A stretch of 64,000 nt of DNA from Bacteroidetes bacterium MedPE-SWsnd-G2 (GTDB lineage: Bacteria > Bacteroidota > Bacteroidia > Flavobacteriales > Flavobacteriaceae): assembly GCA_001874335.1 (NCBI GenBank), contig MPDE01000001.1, positions 416,120-480,119 on the forward strand, in the 5' to 3' direction. Made by a program: the position numbers and the translations under genes. The notes below the pieces were generated by a model. The model was not told where the DNA came from, ran no database searches, and was given only the letters and a program-made list of their open reading frames with translations. Positions 52,812-61,607 of the stretch are shown piece by piece (position 1 is the stretch's first letter; each line of letters starts with the position of its first letter).

Positions 52812-53855
52812 ATGTCTGATTTAAAATATCTTTCTGCCCTATCCATTCCCATTATTGCAATTATAGGCATATCATTTCATGGGATATACAGTTTTATGAC
52901 CCCTATTTATACGTTTGGATTTATCCCTTTATTAGAATTAATTCTACCTAAAAACAATAGTAACATCCCGAAACAACAACAAGAGAGTAAACTCAAAAAC
53001 AAACTTTTTGATTGGTTACTTTATTTCAATATTCCGTTAGTATACAGTTTGATTGCCTTAACAATTTCCCAGTTATCCACAACCCTATTATCTACTCCCG
53101 AGTTGATAGGTATCACGCTATCTTTAGGCATAGTTTTAAGCGTAAATGGTATAAATGTGGCTCATGAGTTAGGACATCGAAAACAAAAATTTGAGCAAGT
53201 ATTTGCCAAACTTTTACTGTTTCCTTCATTTTATATGCACTTTTTTATAGAGCATAATTATGGTCATCATTTAAATGCTGCAACACCCGAAGACCCCGCA
53301 ACAGCAAAATACAAACAAAGTGTATATCACTTTTGGTTCACTTCTATTACTAAACAATATTTAAGTGCATGGCATATTCAAAATCACATATTAAAGCGTC
53401 AAAACCTAAAATTTTGGTCTCCAAAAAATAATATGTTCTGGTTTTCTATCATTCAAATTTCAGCTCTATTTATAGCATTTCTCCTTGTATCAAAACTTGT
53501 CTTTATAGTATTAGTATGCGCCGCTATTGTAAGCTTTTTACTTTTAGAAACCGTGAATTATATTGAACATTATGGGTTATTAAGACTAAAAACAAAATCG
53601 GGAAGATATGAGCGTGTACAGAAAAAACATTCTTGGAATTCAGATCATATTGTTGGTAGAATTGTACTATACGAATTGACAAGACATAGTGATCATCATT
53701 ACAAAACCACTAAAAAATATCAAATTTTAGAATCCCATGAGGAAAGTCCGCAGCTCCCTTTTGGGTACCCAACTTCAATGGTATTGGCATTGTGCCCACC
53801 ACTTTGGTTTAAAATCATGAACAAAAGAGTACCAAAATCTATGATTTTATCTTAA
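52812..53855 (+). CDS. alkB: Alkane 1-monooxygenase
   Basis: 347 residues. Conserved His boxes are HELGH (118-122), EHNYGHH (147-153) and RHSDHH (291-296), and the alkane hydroxylase signature NYIEHYGLLR is at 249-258. About six membrane helices surround a di-iron site. It hydroxylates the terminal carbon of alkanes or fatty chains using O2 and electrons from rubredoxin. It is shorter than Pseudomonas AlkB (about 400) and no rubredoxin gene is in the window. It faces the DUF4175 gene divergently. Confidence 0.92.
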   Translation: MSDLKYLSALSIPIIAIIGISFHGIYSFMTPIYTFGFIPLLELILPKNNSNIPKQQQESKLKNKLFDWLLYFNIPLVYSLIALTISQLSTTLLSTPELIGITLSLGIVLSVNGINVAHELGHRKQKFEQVFAKLLLFPSFYMHFFIEHNYGHHLNAATPEDPATAKYKQSVYHFWFTSITKQYLSAWHIQNHILKRQNLKFWSPKNNMFWFSIIQISALFIAFLLVSKLVFIVLVCAAIVSFLLLETVNYIEHYGLLRLKTKSGRYERVQKKHSWNSDHIVGRIVLYELTRHSDHHYKTTKKYQILESHEESPQLPFGYPTSMVLALCPPLWFKIMNKRVPKSMILS

Positions 53856-53881
53856 AGGTTTACAAATCATAAATAACGCTT

Positions 53882-53889
53882 TATCTTTG
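53882..53889 (+). promoter_or_regulatory. -7 box of gltX
   Basis: TATCTTTG matches TAnnTTTG and lies 19 nt before the gltX ATG, in the 53-bp gap after alkB. No clear -33 TTG. Confidence 0.45.
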
Positions 53890-53908
53890 CAGTCTTAAAT
53901 TATAAGAC

Positions 53909-55438
53909 ATGACCAAACCCGTAAGAGTTCGATTTGCTCCGAGTCCAACAGGACCGTTACATATAGGCGGCGTACGTACCGCATTATTCAATTATCTTTT
54001 TGCAAAAAAACACAATGGTACTTTTGTTTTAAGGATTGAAGATACAGACCAAAACAGATTTGTAGAAGGTACTGAACACTATATTGTTGATGCTTTAAAC
54101 TGGTGTCAAATTCCGTTTGATGAAGGCCCAGGAAAAGATGGTGGATTCGGACCTTATAAACAAAGTGAACGTAAACATTTATACAAACAATACGCCGATC
54201 AACTAATTGCTTCAGGACACGCTTATTACGCGTTTGATTCAGCCGAAGAATTAGATGCTCAACGTAAACAATGTGAACAAAACAAAGAAACCTTTATTTA
54301 CAATTGGAAAAATAGAGCAGAATTAAATAACTCAATCGCATTAAGTGAAGATGTTGTGGCTCAAAAAATTGAAAATGGTGAAGACTATGTGATTCGTTTT
54401 AAAATGTATGACAACGAAACTATGTCAGCAGATAGTTCTATTAGCACAGATGATAGTATTCGAGGATTTGTCTCTTTTAAAGCCGATTTATTAGATGACA
54501 AAGTGTTGTTTAAAAGTGATGGTATGCCTACCTATCACCTTGCAAACATTGTTGATGATCATTTAATGGAAATCACCCATGTTATTAGAGGAGAAGAATG
54601 GTTGCCTTCAGTCCCTTTACATGTTGCTTTGTATCAAGCTTTAGGTTGGGAAGCACCTACATTTGCTCACTTGCCTTTAATTTTAAAACCTACTGGTAAA
54701 GGAAAATTAAGCAAACGTGATGGTGATAAATTAGGATTCCCGGTATTCCCTTTACAATGGACTGACCCTAAAACTAACGAGATTTCAAGAGGATATAAAG
54801 AAGATGGATATTTCTCTGAAGCAGTTATAAACTTCTTAGCATTTTTAGGTTGGAACCCAGGAACTGAACAAGAGATATTTAGTTTAGAAGCGCTTTGTAA
54901 TGTTTTTGATTTAGATCGAGTAAATAAGGCCGGTGCAAGATTTGATCCAGACAAAACAAAATGGTTTAACCACCATTATATGCAAACTCAGAATAACGAT
55001 TCGCTTGCGGCTCAATTTCAATCTTCACAACCAGAACTTTCTGAAATTGACATCAATTACATTGCCATGACCATAAACTTGGTAAAAGAGCGTGCAACAT
55101 TTATTTCTGACTTTTGGGACTTAACACACTTCTTTTTTCAAGCGCCTGACACTTATGATGCGAAAGCCCATAAAAAGGCTATGAAAGAAGGTACCGTTGA
55201 ATTAATGACTGAATTAATTCAAGTAATCTCAAACATTGAAACCTTTGAAACAGAAGACATTCAAACACAAATAAAAGCTTGGATCACTTCAAAAGAAATA
55301 GGTTTTGGAAAAGTAATGCAACCTCTAAGATTAGCTTTAGTTGGAGCTTTACAAGGTCCAGATGTTTTTGAAATTATGTTTTTAATAGGTAAAAATGAAA
55401 CCATAAAGAGAATTAAAGCGATTTGTGAAAGCGTTTAA
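53909..55438 (+). CDS. gltX: Glutamate-tRNA ligase
   Basis: 509 residues. The class I signatures are PSPTGPLHIGG (12-21, HIGH equivalent) and KLSKR (266-270). The C-terminal helical anticodon-binding region follows. It charges tRNA-Glu. Since glnS is also present, it should be discriminating, that is, specific for tRNA-Glu. It has its own -7 box and ends at a strong terminator. Confidence 0.97.
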   Translation: MTKPVRVRFAPSPTGPLHIGGVRTALFNYLFAKKHNGTFVLRIEDTDQNRFVEGTEHYIVDALNWCQIPFDEGPGKDGGFGPYKQSERKHLYKQYADQLIASGHAYYAFDSAEELDAQRKQCEQNKETFIYNWKNRAELNNSIALSEDVVAQKIENGEDYVIRFKMYDNETMSADSSISTDDSIRGFVSFKADLLDDKVLFKSDGMPTYHLANIVDDHLMEITHVIRGEEWLPSVPLHVALYQALGWEAPTFAHLPLILKPTGKGKLSKRDGDKLGFPVFPLQWTDPKTNEISRGYKEDGYFSEAVINFLAFLGWNPGTEQEIFSLEALCNVFDLDRVNKAGARFDPDKTKWFNHHYMQTQNNDSLAAQFQSSQPELSEIDINYIAMTINLVKERATFISDFWDLTHFFFQAPDTYDAKAHKKAMKEGTVELMTELIQVISNIETFETEDIQTQIKAWITSKEIGFGKVMQPLRLALVGALQGPDVFEIMFLIGKNETIKRIKAICESV

Positions 55439-55458
55439 AATTCTGAATACATAATATT

Positions 55459-55497
55459 AAACACCCTTTAGGAATAATTTCTTAAAGGGTGTTTTTT
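55459..55497 (+). terminator. Rho-independent terminator of gltX
   Basis: AACACCCTTTA / TAAAGGGTGTT (11 bp, 12-nt loop) followed by a T-run on the plus strand, 21 bp after the gltX stop. Confidence 0.85.
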
Positions 55498-55690
55498 CTT
55501 ACAATATATTGTACAATAAGCTTTTACAGTTTTATATTGAAAGCCAAAAAACTAAAATACCTGAAAAGAGTGTAACAAAATGTATGATGTTTACTACTAA
55601 TAATTTGTAAGTAATTTATATTAGGTCGCTTTAGACCGAAAAATATGACCTACCTTAGTAATTAATCACAAACCATTTAAAACTTTACTC
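55498..55690. other. Gene-free stretch between gltX and the SPFH gene
   Basis: Together with the terminator this is the longest gap in the window. It holds two overlapping AT-rich palindromes, TACAATATATTGTA (55500-55513) and ATTGTACAAT (55509-55518), and a short inverted repeat around GGTCGCTTTAGACC (55624-55637). No full promoter consensus is seen; TACCTTAG near 55650 is one base off the -7 box. Confidence 0.5.
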
Positions 55691-56638
55691 ATGAATTTTA
55701 CATTTCTACCAATACTCATTTTGGTAATTTTATTAATTTTTGCTTCGTTATATACAGTAAAACAACAATCTGCGGCAATTTTAGAACGCTTCGGAAAATT
55801 TAAAGTTGTAAGTCAATCGGGTTTACGTTTTAAAATCCCGTTAATAGATCGAATCGCTGGTCGTTTAAGTTTAAAAATTCAGCAATTAGATGTTATCGTT
55901 GAAACAAAAACAAAAGATGATGTATTTGTACGATTAAAAATATCTGTGCAATACAAAGTAATTAAGGAAAAGGTATATGATGCTTTTTACAAATTAGACT
56001 ATCCTCATGACCAGATTACATCTTATGTATTTGATGTGGTTAGAGCAGAGGTTCCTAAAATGATATTAGATGACGTCTTCTTAAAAAAGGATGATATTGC
56101 CATAGCTGTAAAATCTGAATTAAATGAAGCAATGTTAGACTATGGGTATGACATCATCAAAACTCTAGTAACAGATATCGATCCTGATTCTCAAGTAAAA
56201 GAAGCAATGAATAGAATTAACGCTGCTGAGCGTGAAAAGGTAGCTGCACAATTTGAGGGAGATGCTGCGCGTATCTTAATCGTTGAAAAAGCAAAAGCAG
56301 AAGCAGAAAGTAAGCGTTTACAAGGTCAAGGTATTGCCGATCAAAGACGTGAAATTGCTCGCGGATTGGAAGAATCTGTAGAAGTTTTAAATAAGGTTGG
56401 AATCAACTCTCAAGAAGCCTCTGCTTTAATTGTAGTCACACAACATTATGACACACTTCAAGCCATAGGTGGAGAAACGAATAGTAATTTAATTTTATTA
56501 CCTAATTCACCACAAGCAGGAAGTAATATGCTTAATGATATGGTTGCTAGTTTTGCAGCAAGCAATGAAATTGGAGAAGCTATGAAAGAAGCGAAAAGAA
56601 ATAAATTGAATGCTCAAAAAGAAAAGGACAATGAATAA
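55691..56638 (+). CDS. SPFH/Band 7 membrane protein (stomatin-like)
   Basis: 315 residues: one N-terminal membrane helix (3-22), an SPFH domain (about 25-190, SAAILERFGKFKVVSQSGLRFKIPLIDRI) and an Ala/Glu-rich helical region (EKVAAQFEGDAARILIVEKAKAEAESKR). These proteins form large ring or microdomain assemblies in the membrane and often modulate proteases. The next gene overlaps its end by 8 nt. Confidence 0.9.
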   Translation: MNFTFLPILILVILLIFASLYTVKQQSAAILERFGKFKVVSQSGLRFKIPLIDRIAGRLSLKIQQLDVIVETKTKDDVFVRLKISVQYKVIKEKVYDAFYKLDYPHDQITSYVFDVVRAEVPKMILDDVFLKKDDIAIAVKSELNEAMLDYGYDIIKTLVTDIDPDSQVKEAMNRINAAEREKVAAQFEGDAARILIVEKAKAEAESKRLQGQGIADQRREIARGLEESVEVLNKVGINSQEASALIVVTQHYDTLQAIGGETNSNLILLPNSPQAGSNMLNDMVASFAASNEIGEAMKEAKRNKLNAQKEKDNE

Positions 56639-57161
56639 GCTATTTACACTTATTGCCTTTATTCTAGTTTCAACGCAATTGAGTTTTGCTCAATCGGACA
56701 AGGCTAATAAAGAAACTGCACTTGAAGAAGCTAAATTAGTAGCTGCTGCTACTATAATGAAAGATTATGGTACGGTCATGGATTATACCATACCTGCAGT
56801 AGTTGAGCTTATGGGCGGTAGAGCATCAGCTATTGAATTAATTTCTTCGGCTATGGCAGGAATGGAAACCCAAGGATTAGTTTTTGAAAAGGCTGAAATT
56901 TTAGAGGTTTTAGAAGTTAAAACTGAACAAGACCAACTAAGATGTGTTATTAAAGGCCGTAACCAAATGAAAATGGATAATGAACGTATCATTTCTGAAA
57001 GTTACTTGTTAGGTATTTTTGATGAAACCGTAAACCATTGGTATTTTATTGAAGCACGACAGTTAAAAAACACTGATCTCATTCAGCAAGTAATTCCCGG
57101 ATTTGAAACCACATTAAATATTCCGGAGGATGTACAAACCACCGAAATCATTAAAGAATAA
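56631..57161 (+). CDS. Small secreted protein, unknown function
   Basis: 176 residues from the ATG at 56631, which begins a signal peptide (MNKLFTLIAFILVSTQLSFAQ). An ATG at 56610 adds a polar prefix and is less likely. The mature part is a small alpha/beta domain (AATIMKDYGTVMDYTIPAVVELMGG), perhaps of the SnoaL/NTF2-like type, but this is weak. Start overlaps the SPFH stop by 8 nt, so the two are translationally coupled. Confidence 0.75.
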   Translation: MNKLFTLIAFILVSTQLSFAQSDKANKETALEEAKLVAAATIMKDYGTVMDYTIPAVVELMGGRASAIELISSAMAGMETQGLVFEKAEILEVLEVKTEQDQLRCVIKGRNQMKMDNERIISESYLLGIFDETVNHWYFIEARQLKNTDLIQQVIPGFETTLNIPEDVQTTEIIKE

Positions 57162-57164
57162 AAC

Positions 57165-57198
57165 AAAAAAGCCGACTTAATTAAGTCGGCTTTTTTTT
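57165..57198. terminator. Bidirectional terminator before glnS end
   Basis: The palindrome AAAAAGCCGACTTAA / TTAAGTCGGCTTTTT with terminal A- and T-runs separates the small secreted gene from the convergent glnS. Confidence 0.88.
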
Positions 57199-59230
57199 AT
57201 AATGTTGATGCTTCTTGCACCAATATGTCGTTTTTATCTTCTTTAGCTTGTGAAATGAAATTGTTGATGTCATCATTTCGTTCTAATCCATCAGCTAATT
57301 TCACTTTTAATGCAATTAAGGTTGCTATTCGAGTGCCTGCTTTTTTCAATGCTGTACCAAATAATGGCTGTAAATCATCATAGCTTACCTCCGATGCCAA
57401 AGTAATAATTTCGGCCTTAACCTTTTGCTGTTTTGCTTCAGGTAAGTTTGTATATTTTTTACCCAATTGCTTGATAACATCTATAGCCGCTTTTTTAGGT
57501 TGTTGAGGCTTTGCTCCTCCTCCTTTATTATTAGAGTTTGGTTGATTATTACTCGGTTTCTTTTTAGCCCAAGTATCTCTTAAACCTACAGTTTTATTAA
57601 ACACTAATTGATCTGAGGTACTATCATTATCAACATTAAAATAACCTAACCTTTGAAATTGAAAACGATCTCCAATTTTAGAAGAAACCAGACTTGGTTC
57701 AACAAATGCAGTGATTAATCGCAATGAATTTGGATTGATAAACTCCATATAATCTTTGCCTTCATGGCTATCAGGTGCTTCATCACTAAACAATCTATCA
57801 TATTCTCTAACCTCTGCCTTTACAGCATGAGCTTTAGAAACCCAATGCAAAGTTCCTTTTACCTTACGTAAAGATGCTTCGGTACCACTACCACTTAAAC
57901 TATCGGCATCATAAGTACAGTGAATCTCTGTAATATTATCATCATTATCTTTAACAACACTTTCACCTTTTATGATATAGGCATTTTTTAACCTTACTTC
58001 TTTTCCTAAGGTCAGTCTAAAGTATTTGCTATTTGCCTCTTCCTTAAAATCTTCTTTTTCTATCCAAAGTTCTTTAGAAAATGGTACTTTACGTTCTCCT
58101 GCATTTTCATCTTCCGGATTATTTTCAGCAACTAACCACTCTTCATTACCTTCTGGATAGTTAGTAATTACAAGTTTTATAGGGTTTAAAACTGCCATAA
58201 CTCGTGATGCCGTTTTGTTCAAATCTTCACGAATACAAAATTCTAAAAGAGAGACATCAATCACATTATCACGTTTAGCAACACCCACAGTTTCTACAAA
58301 CTTTTTAATGGCATTTGGTGTATAACCACGTCTTCTTAAGCCTGAAATTGTTGGCATTCTAGGATCATCCCAACCGTTTACAATACCATCTTCAACCAAT
58401 TTGAGCAACTTACGCTTACTCATAATAGTATAACTTAGGTTTAAACGGGCAAATTCTCGCTGTTTTGGCCTTAAATTTTCACTTGTTACTACTTGGTCCA
58501 AAAACCAGTCGTAAAGCTCTCTATGAGGCTTAAATTCTAAAGAACATAACGAATGCGAAATACCTTCTAAATAATCACTTTCTCCGTGGGTCCAATCATA
58601 CATAGGATAAATACACCAATCATTTCCAGTACGGTGATGTGGAGCTTTAAGGATTCTATACATTATTGGATCGCGCATAAGCATATTGGTATGCGCCATG
58701 TCTATTTTAGCCCGCAGTACATGGGAACCTTGTTCAAATTCTCCATTTTTCATTCTTAAAAACAAATCCAAGTTTTCCGCTACAGATCTTGATCTGTAAG
58801 GACCATCAACACCTGGTTGAGTTGGAGTACCTTTCTGTTCGGCCATAGCTTCTGAAGATTGAGAATCTACATAAGCCTTATTTTCTTTTATTAAAACTAC
58901 TGCCCAATCATACAATTGCTGGAAATAATCTGAAGAATACAATTCATTCTCCCAGTTATACCCCAACCAATTAATATCACGTTTGATGGCATCAACATAT
59001 TCTTGTTCCTCTTTTGAAGGATTGGTATCATCAAACCTAAGATTAACAGGTGCGTTGTATTTTTCACCTAATCCAAAACTAATACCTATTGCTTTGGTAT
59101 GACCAATATGCAAATACCCATTAGGTTCTGGTGGAAATCTAAATCTTAATTTATTAGGTGCTAAACCTTGTTTTAAATCTTCCTCAATTATGTGCTCTAT
59201 AAAATTGAGCGATTTTGATTCTTCCGACAT
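57197..59230 (-). CDS. glnS: Glutamine-tRNA ligase with C-terminal extension
   Basis: 677 residues. The GlnRS core occupies about 1-558, with HIGH at 41-44 and MSKRK at 270-274, plus the beta-barrel anticodon domain. A Gln/Asn/Gly-rich linker follows (559-580), then about 95 residues of helical sequence. The E. coli enzyme ends near 554, so the last 119 residues are extra. Databases name such proteins GlnRS/YqeY fusions, but I do not see clear YqeY motifs. It charges tRNA-Gln directly. Confidence 0.95.
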   Translation of the reverse strand: MSEESKSLNFIEHIIEEDLKQGLAPNKLRFRFPPEPNGYLHIGHTKAIGISFGLGEKYNAPVNLRFDDTNPSKEEQEYVDAIKRDINWLGYNWENELYSSDYFQQLYDWAVVLIKENKAYVDSQSSEAMAEQKGTPTQPGVDGPYRSRSVAENLDLFLRMKNGEFEQGSHVLRAKIDMAHTNMLMRDPIMYRILKAPHHRTGNDWCIYPMYDWTHGESDYLEGISHSLCSLEFKPHRELYDWFLDQVVTSENLRPKQREFARLNLSYTIMSKRKLLKLVEDGIVNGWDDPRMPTISGLRRRGYTPNAIKKFVETVGVAKRDNVIDVSLLEFCIREDLNKTASRVMAVLNPIKLVITNYPEGNEEWLVAENNPEDENAGERKVPFSKELWIEKEDFKEEANSKYFRLTLGKEVRLKNAYIIKGESVVKDNDDNITEIHCTYDADSLSGSGTEASLRKVKGTLHWVSKAHAVKAEVREYDRLFSDEAPDSHEGKDYMEFINPNSLRLITAFVEPSLVSSKIGDRFQFQRLGYFNVDNDSTSDQLVFNKTVGLRDTWAKKKPSNNQPNSNNKGGGAKPQQPKKAAIDVIKQLGKKYTNLPEAKQQKVKAEIITLASEVSYDDLQPLFGTALKKAGTRIATLIALKVKLADGLERNDDINNFISQAKEDKNDILVQEASTL

Positions 59231-59265
59231 GTTTTAAGAATAAAATTCAGGTTAAAAAATAATGG

Positions 59266-59273
59266 CAAAATTA
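59266..59273 (-). promoter_or_regulatory. -7 box of glnS
   Basis: Minus-strand TAATTTTG matches TAnnTTTG, 35 nt before the glnS ATG. No clear -33. Confidence 0.35.
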
Positions 59274-59340
59274 CATAAATATAATCTGTGATGACCATTA
59301 TTATTACTGATAATACGTATTTTTATAAAAATTTCTTATT

Positions 59341-59550
59341 ATGAATAATAACAATTACACCTGTCCTAAATGTAATAATAGGACCTATAAATTAGGGCAA
59401 ATGAGAGCTACTGGTGGGACATTGTCTAAAATTTTTGATATTCAAAATCAAAAATTCACCTCTGTCACTTGCGAACGTTGCACATATACTGAGTTCTATA
59501 AAACCAAAACCAGTGCAATGAGTAATATATTTGATTTATTTACAAACTAA
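59341..59550 (+). CDS. Small zinc-ribbon protein
   Basis: 69 residues with two Cys pairs, C8-P-K-C11 and C44-E-R-C47, the spacing of a zinc ribbon. Members with this pattern are thought to bind nucleic acid (zinc-ribbon family, DUF2082-like). Its stop codon directly abuts the folB start, so the two are co-translated. Function unknown. Confidence 0.82.
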   Translation: MNNNNYTCPKCNNRTYKLGQMRATGGTLSKIFDIQNQKFTSVTCERCTYTEFYKTKTSAMSNIFDLFTN

Positions 59551-59913
59551 ATGGGATTAATAAAAGTTGAAAATATAAGGGTTTATGCAAATCACGGTTG
59601 CCTAACTCAAGAAACTAAAATAGGGAGTTATTACCGAGTAGATTTAAAAGTAAAAGCAGACTTGCAAAAATCGGCTAAAACAGATGCTTTGGCAGATACT
59701 GTGGATTATGTATTTTTAAATCAAGTTATTAAGGAAGAAATGGCTATTCCATCAGATTTACTTGAAACTGTAGCCAAACGTATTTTAGATCGAATTTTAA
59801 AGGAAGACAAAAAAATTAAAAAAGTATGGATAAGTGTCAGTAAATTAAACCCTCCAATAGGTGGTGATGTAGAAAAAGTGACCATTAAAATGAATTGTAA
59901 ACGAAAAAATTGA
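59551..59913 (+). CDS. folB: Dihydroneopterin aldolase
   Basis: 120 residues, the normal size. The start GLIKVENIRVYANHGCLTQET holds the conserved substrate-binding Glu, and VSKLNPPIGGDV the catalytic Lys. It splits dihydroneopterin to 6-hydroxymethyl-dihydropterin in folate synthesis. It follows the zinc-ribbon gene without a gap and precedes tRNA-Cys. Confidence 0.93.
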   Translation: MGLIKVENIRVYANHGCLTQETKIGSYYRVDLKVKADLQKSAKTDALADTVDYVFLNQVIKEEMAIPSDLLETVAKRILDRILKEDKKIKKVWISVSKLNPPIGGDVEKVTIKMNCKRKN

Positions 59914-59923
59914 AATTAAGTAA

Positions 59924-59952
59924 TTGTAGATACTTAATTTTTTTTACATTTG
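59924..59952 (+). promoter_or_regulatory. Promoter of tRNA-Cys
   Basis: TTG (59924-59926), 18 nt, TACATTTG (59945-59952): full consensus. The predicted start near 59958 lies 13 nt before the mature tRNA. Confidence 0.65.
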
Positions 59953-59970
59953 CTGACCCAATTTATAATT

Positions 59971-60041
59971 GGCGTCGTGGCCGAGTGGCTAGGCAGAGGT
60001 CTGCAAAACCTTGTACAGCGGTTCGAATCCGCTCGACGCCT
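59971..60041 (+). tRNA. tRNA-Cys (GCA)
   Basis: 71 nt with a perfect 7-bp acceptor stem (GGCGTCG / CGACGCC). The D-arm is GCCGAGTGGCTAGGC, the anticodon loop CTGCAAA has anticodon GCA, and the T-arm is GCGGTTCGAATCCGC. The CCA end is not encoded. It is followed by a terminator. Confidence 0.97.
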
Positions 60042-60045
60042 CTAC

Positions 60046-60079
60046 AAAAAAGAGACCTTAAATTAAGGTCTCTTTTTTT
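60046..60079. terminator. Bidirectional terminator after tRNA-Cys
   Basis: AGAGACCTTA / TAAGGTCTCT (10 bp, 3-nt loop) with an A-run before and seven T residues after. It overlaps the last codons of the convergent LysE-type gene. Confidence 0.88.
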
Positions 60080-60762
60080 ATGCTTTCTATTGTCGTCATC
60101 TCATCCCATTTTTTCTTGAGCATTTCTTTTTCTTTAGGAAAGAACCCTTGAACCAATAACAAAATACCAAAGCCTAATATTACGAGAGATACAATTTTCT
60201 TTATTTTAAAAATTCGTTTTGGTGTTAGCTTGTTTTTTAAAGATTTTGCTACTACAATTTTAATTAAATCGGTTACAAAATAAGAAACCACCATTGTACC
60301 AATAAATACGTACTTACCATTAGGACTGGTAGTAATAGAGCTTGCTATTACAACAAAACCTAACCATCCTAAAAGCACACCAATGTTTACAAAATTGAGT
60401 AAAAACCCTTTTACAAATAATTTTAAATAGTCTTTTTGAGCGTCGATCATATTGTACTCTTTGACAATAGATCTAAATGATTTTGACGTTTGAATAAATG
60501 AAATTATACCATAAACGATAAGTAAAATACCTCCGAAGGCAAAAAAGTAGGGTTCGTCCTTTACTTTTTCAACCAACCAATTGGTACTGTAAAACGCCAA
60601 CATAATAAAAACTATATCGGCTAAAACAACACCTAAATCAAATACTAAGGCACATTTAAATCCCTTTGTGGCACTGGTTTCAAGCAAAACAAAAAATACA
60701 GGACCAATTGTAAATGATAGTAAAATACCAAAAGGTATTGCAGTTAAAATGTCATCGATCAT
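60058..60762 (-). CDS. LysE-family transporter
   Basis: 234 residues with six membrane helices and the LysE start IPFGILLSFTIGPVFFVLLETSATKGFKCAL, with the conserved GP motif. LysE/RhtB proteins export amino acids or similar small metabolites. Substrate unknown. It stands alone between the tRNA terminator and the head-GIN gene, whose upstream end is 42 bp away. Confidence 0.88.
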   Translation of the reverse strand: MIDDILTAIPFGILLSFTIGPVFFVLLETSATKGFKCALVFDLGVVLADIVFIMLAFYSTNWLVEKVKDEPYFFAFGGILLIVYGIISFIQTSKSFRSIVKEYNMIDAQKDYLKLFVKGFLLNFVNIGVLLGWLGFVVIASSITTSPNGKYVFIGTMVVSYFVTDLIKIVVAKSLKNKLTPKRIFKIKKIVSLVILGFGILLLVQGFFPKEKEMLKKKWDEMTTIESIKKETLI

Positions 60763-60804
60763 AGAGGGTTTTTAATAGGGCTTAAAATTAGAAAAAAGAA
60801 GTGA

Positions 60805-61476
60805 CTATTCCATATACTTAATTCGCCCACCAAAAACTTTATCTTCAGAAACCGATTTAGGTTTACCATATACAAATACATCTCCTCCAGCTTTTAGTTT
60901 TATATCAAGTACTTTGGTACAATTGACATAAGCCTCACCTGCTGCTTTTATAGTGACATGAGTTACTTCACTTACCAAATTTTCTCCTTCATAAATACCA
61001 CCAGCATGAATTGATAATTCTTGTCGTCTCACTTTACCACTAACATTTATGATACCACCAGTTACTGGTTTAAGGTTGAGATAAGAGGTTTCTGCATTTA
61101 ATTCAATTCTTGCACCTTCTTGAGCTCTAACATCCAACTCATATTGTTTAAAGTTATGAGTTGAAACAATTCTGGAACCTTCGTTAGCATCGATTAAATC
61201 AAGATGTACAAAATAGAGTTTGATTCTTGTTTCCTCCCAATCAACCAACTCTTTTAATTTCATTTTAATTTTTAAAAGTCCATTATTGTTAATTAACTGG
61301 ATTTCGTTAGCGTGTTCTCCTGTGATCTCAATTTTATTGGAATCAGATTTAATAAGTTCAACATGAATACCATCATGAACTTTAACTTCGTTAAACTCTC
61401 CTAACTCACGTTCAACATGCTGTGCATTTACAGTAAAACTAATACATACTAAAATGCTAAAAATTACTCTTTTCAT
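60805..61476 (-). CDS. Exported head-GIN (DUF2807) domain protein
   Basis: 223 residues from the ATG at 61476, which begins the signal peptide MKRVIFSILVCISFTVNAQ. An ATG at 61557 would add 27 residues before it and is unlikely. The mature part is a beta-helix-like repeat (LGEFNEVKVHDGIHVELIKSD...) of the putative auto-transporter adhesin head-GIN family. It is probably periplasmic or on the surface. Function unknown. Confidence 0.85.
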   Translation of the reverse strand: MKRVIFSILVCISFTVNAQHVERELGEFNEVKVHDGIHVELIKSDSNKIEITGEHANEIQLINNNGLLKIKMKLKELVDWEETRIKLYFVHLDLIDANEGSRIVSTHNFKQYELDVRAQEGARIELNAETSYLNLKPVTGGIINVSGKVRRQELSIHAGGIYEGENLVSEVTHVTIKAAGEAYVNCTKVLDIKLKAGGDVFVYGKPKSVSEDKVFGGRIKYME

Positions 61477-61607
61477 ACGCTTCGATTTTAATTTTTGATT
61501 GTCAGCTCTCCTCCCATAATCATACCAAGGTATAAAAATGAGCCACTTAGCATACAAAATTATTAAATTTTAAACGCTATTCTATTAAAAACTAAGTATT
61601 TAAGTTA

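Noticed and set aside
53073..53081. Perfect DnaA box TTATCCACA
   Set aside because: A single copy inside alkB with no cluster of boxes or AT-rich unwinding region; not an origin by itself.
59910..60119. Open frame running through tRNA-Cys and its terminator
   Set aside because: Covers a perfect tRNA; translated product is meaningless.
61477..61557. Longer N-terminus for the head-GIN protein
   Set aside because: The signal peptide starts at 61476; the upstream 27 codons are Arg/Trp-rich and non-conserved in appearance.
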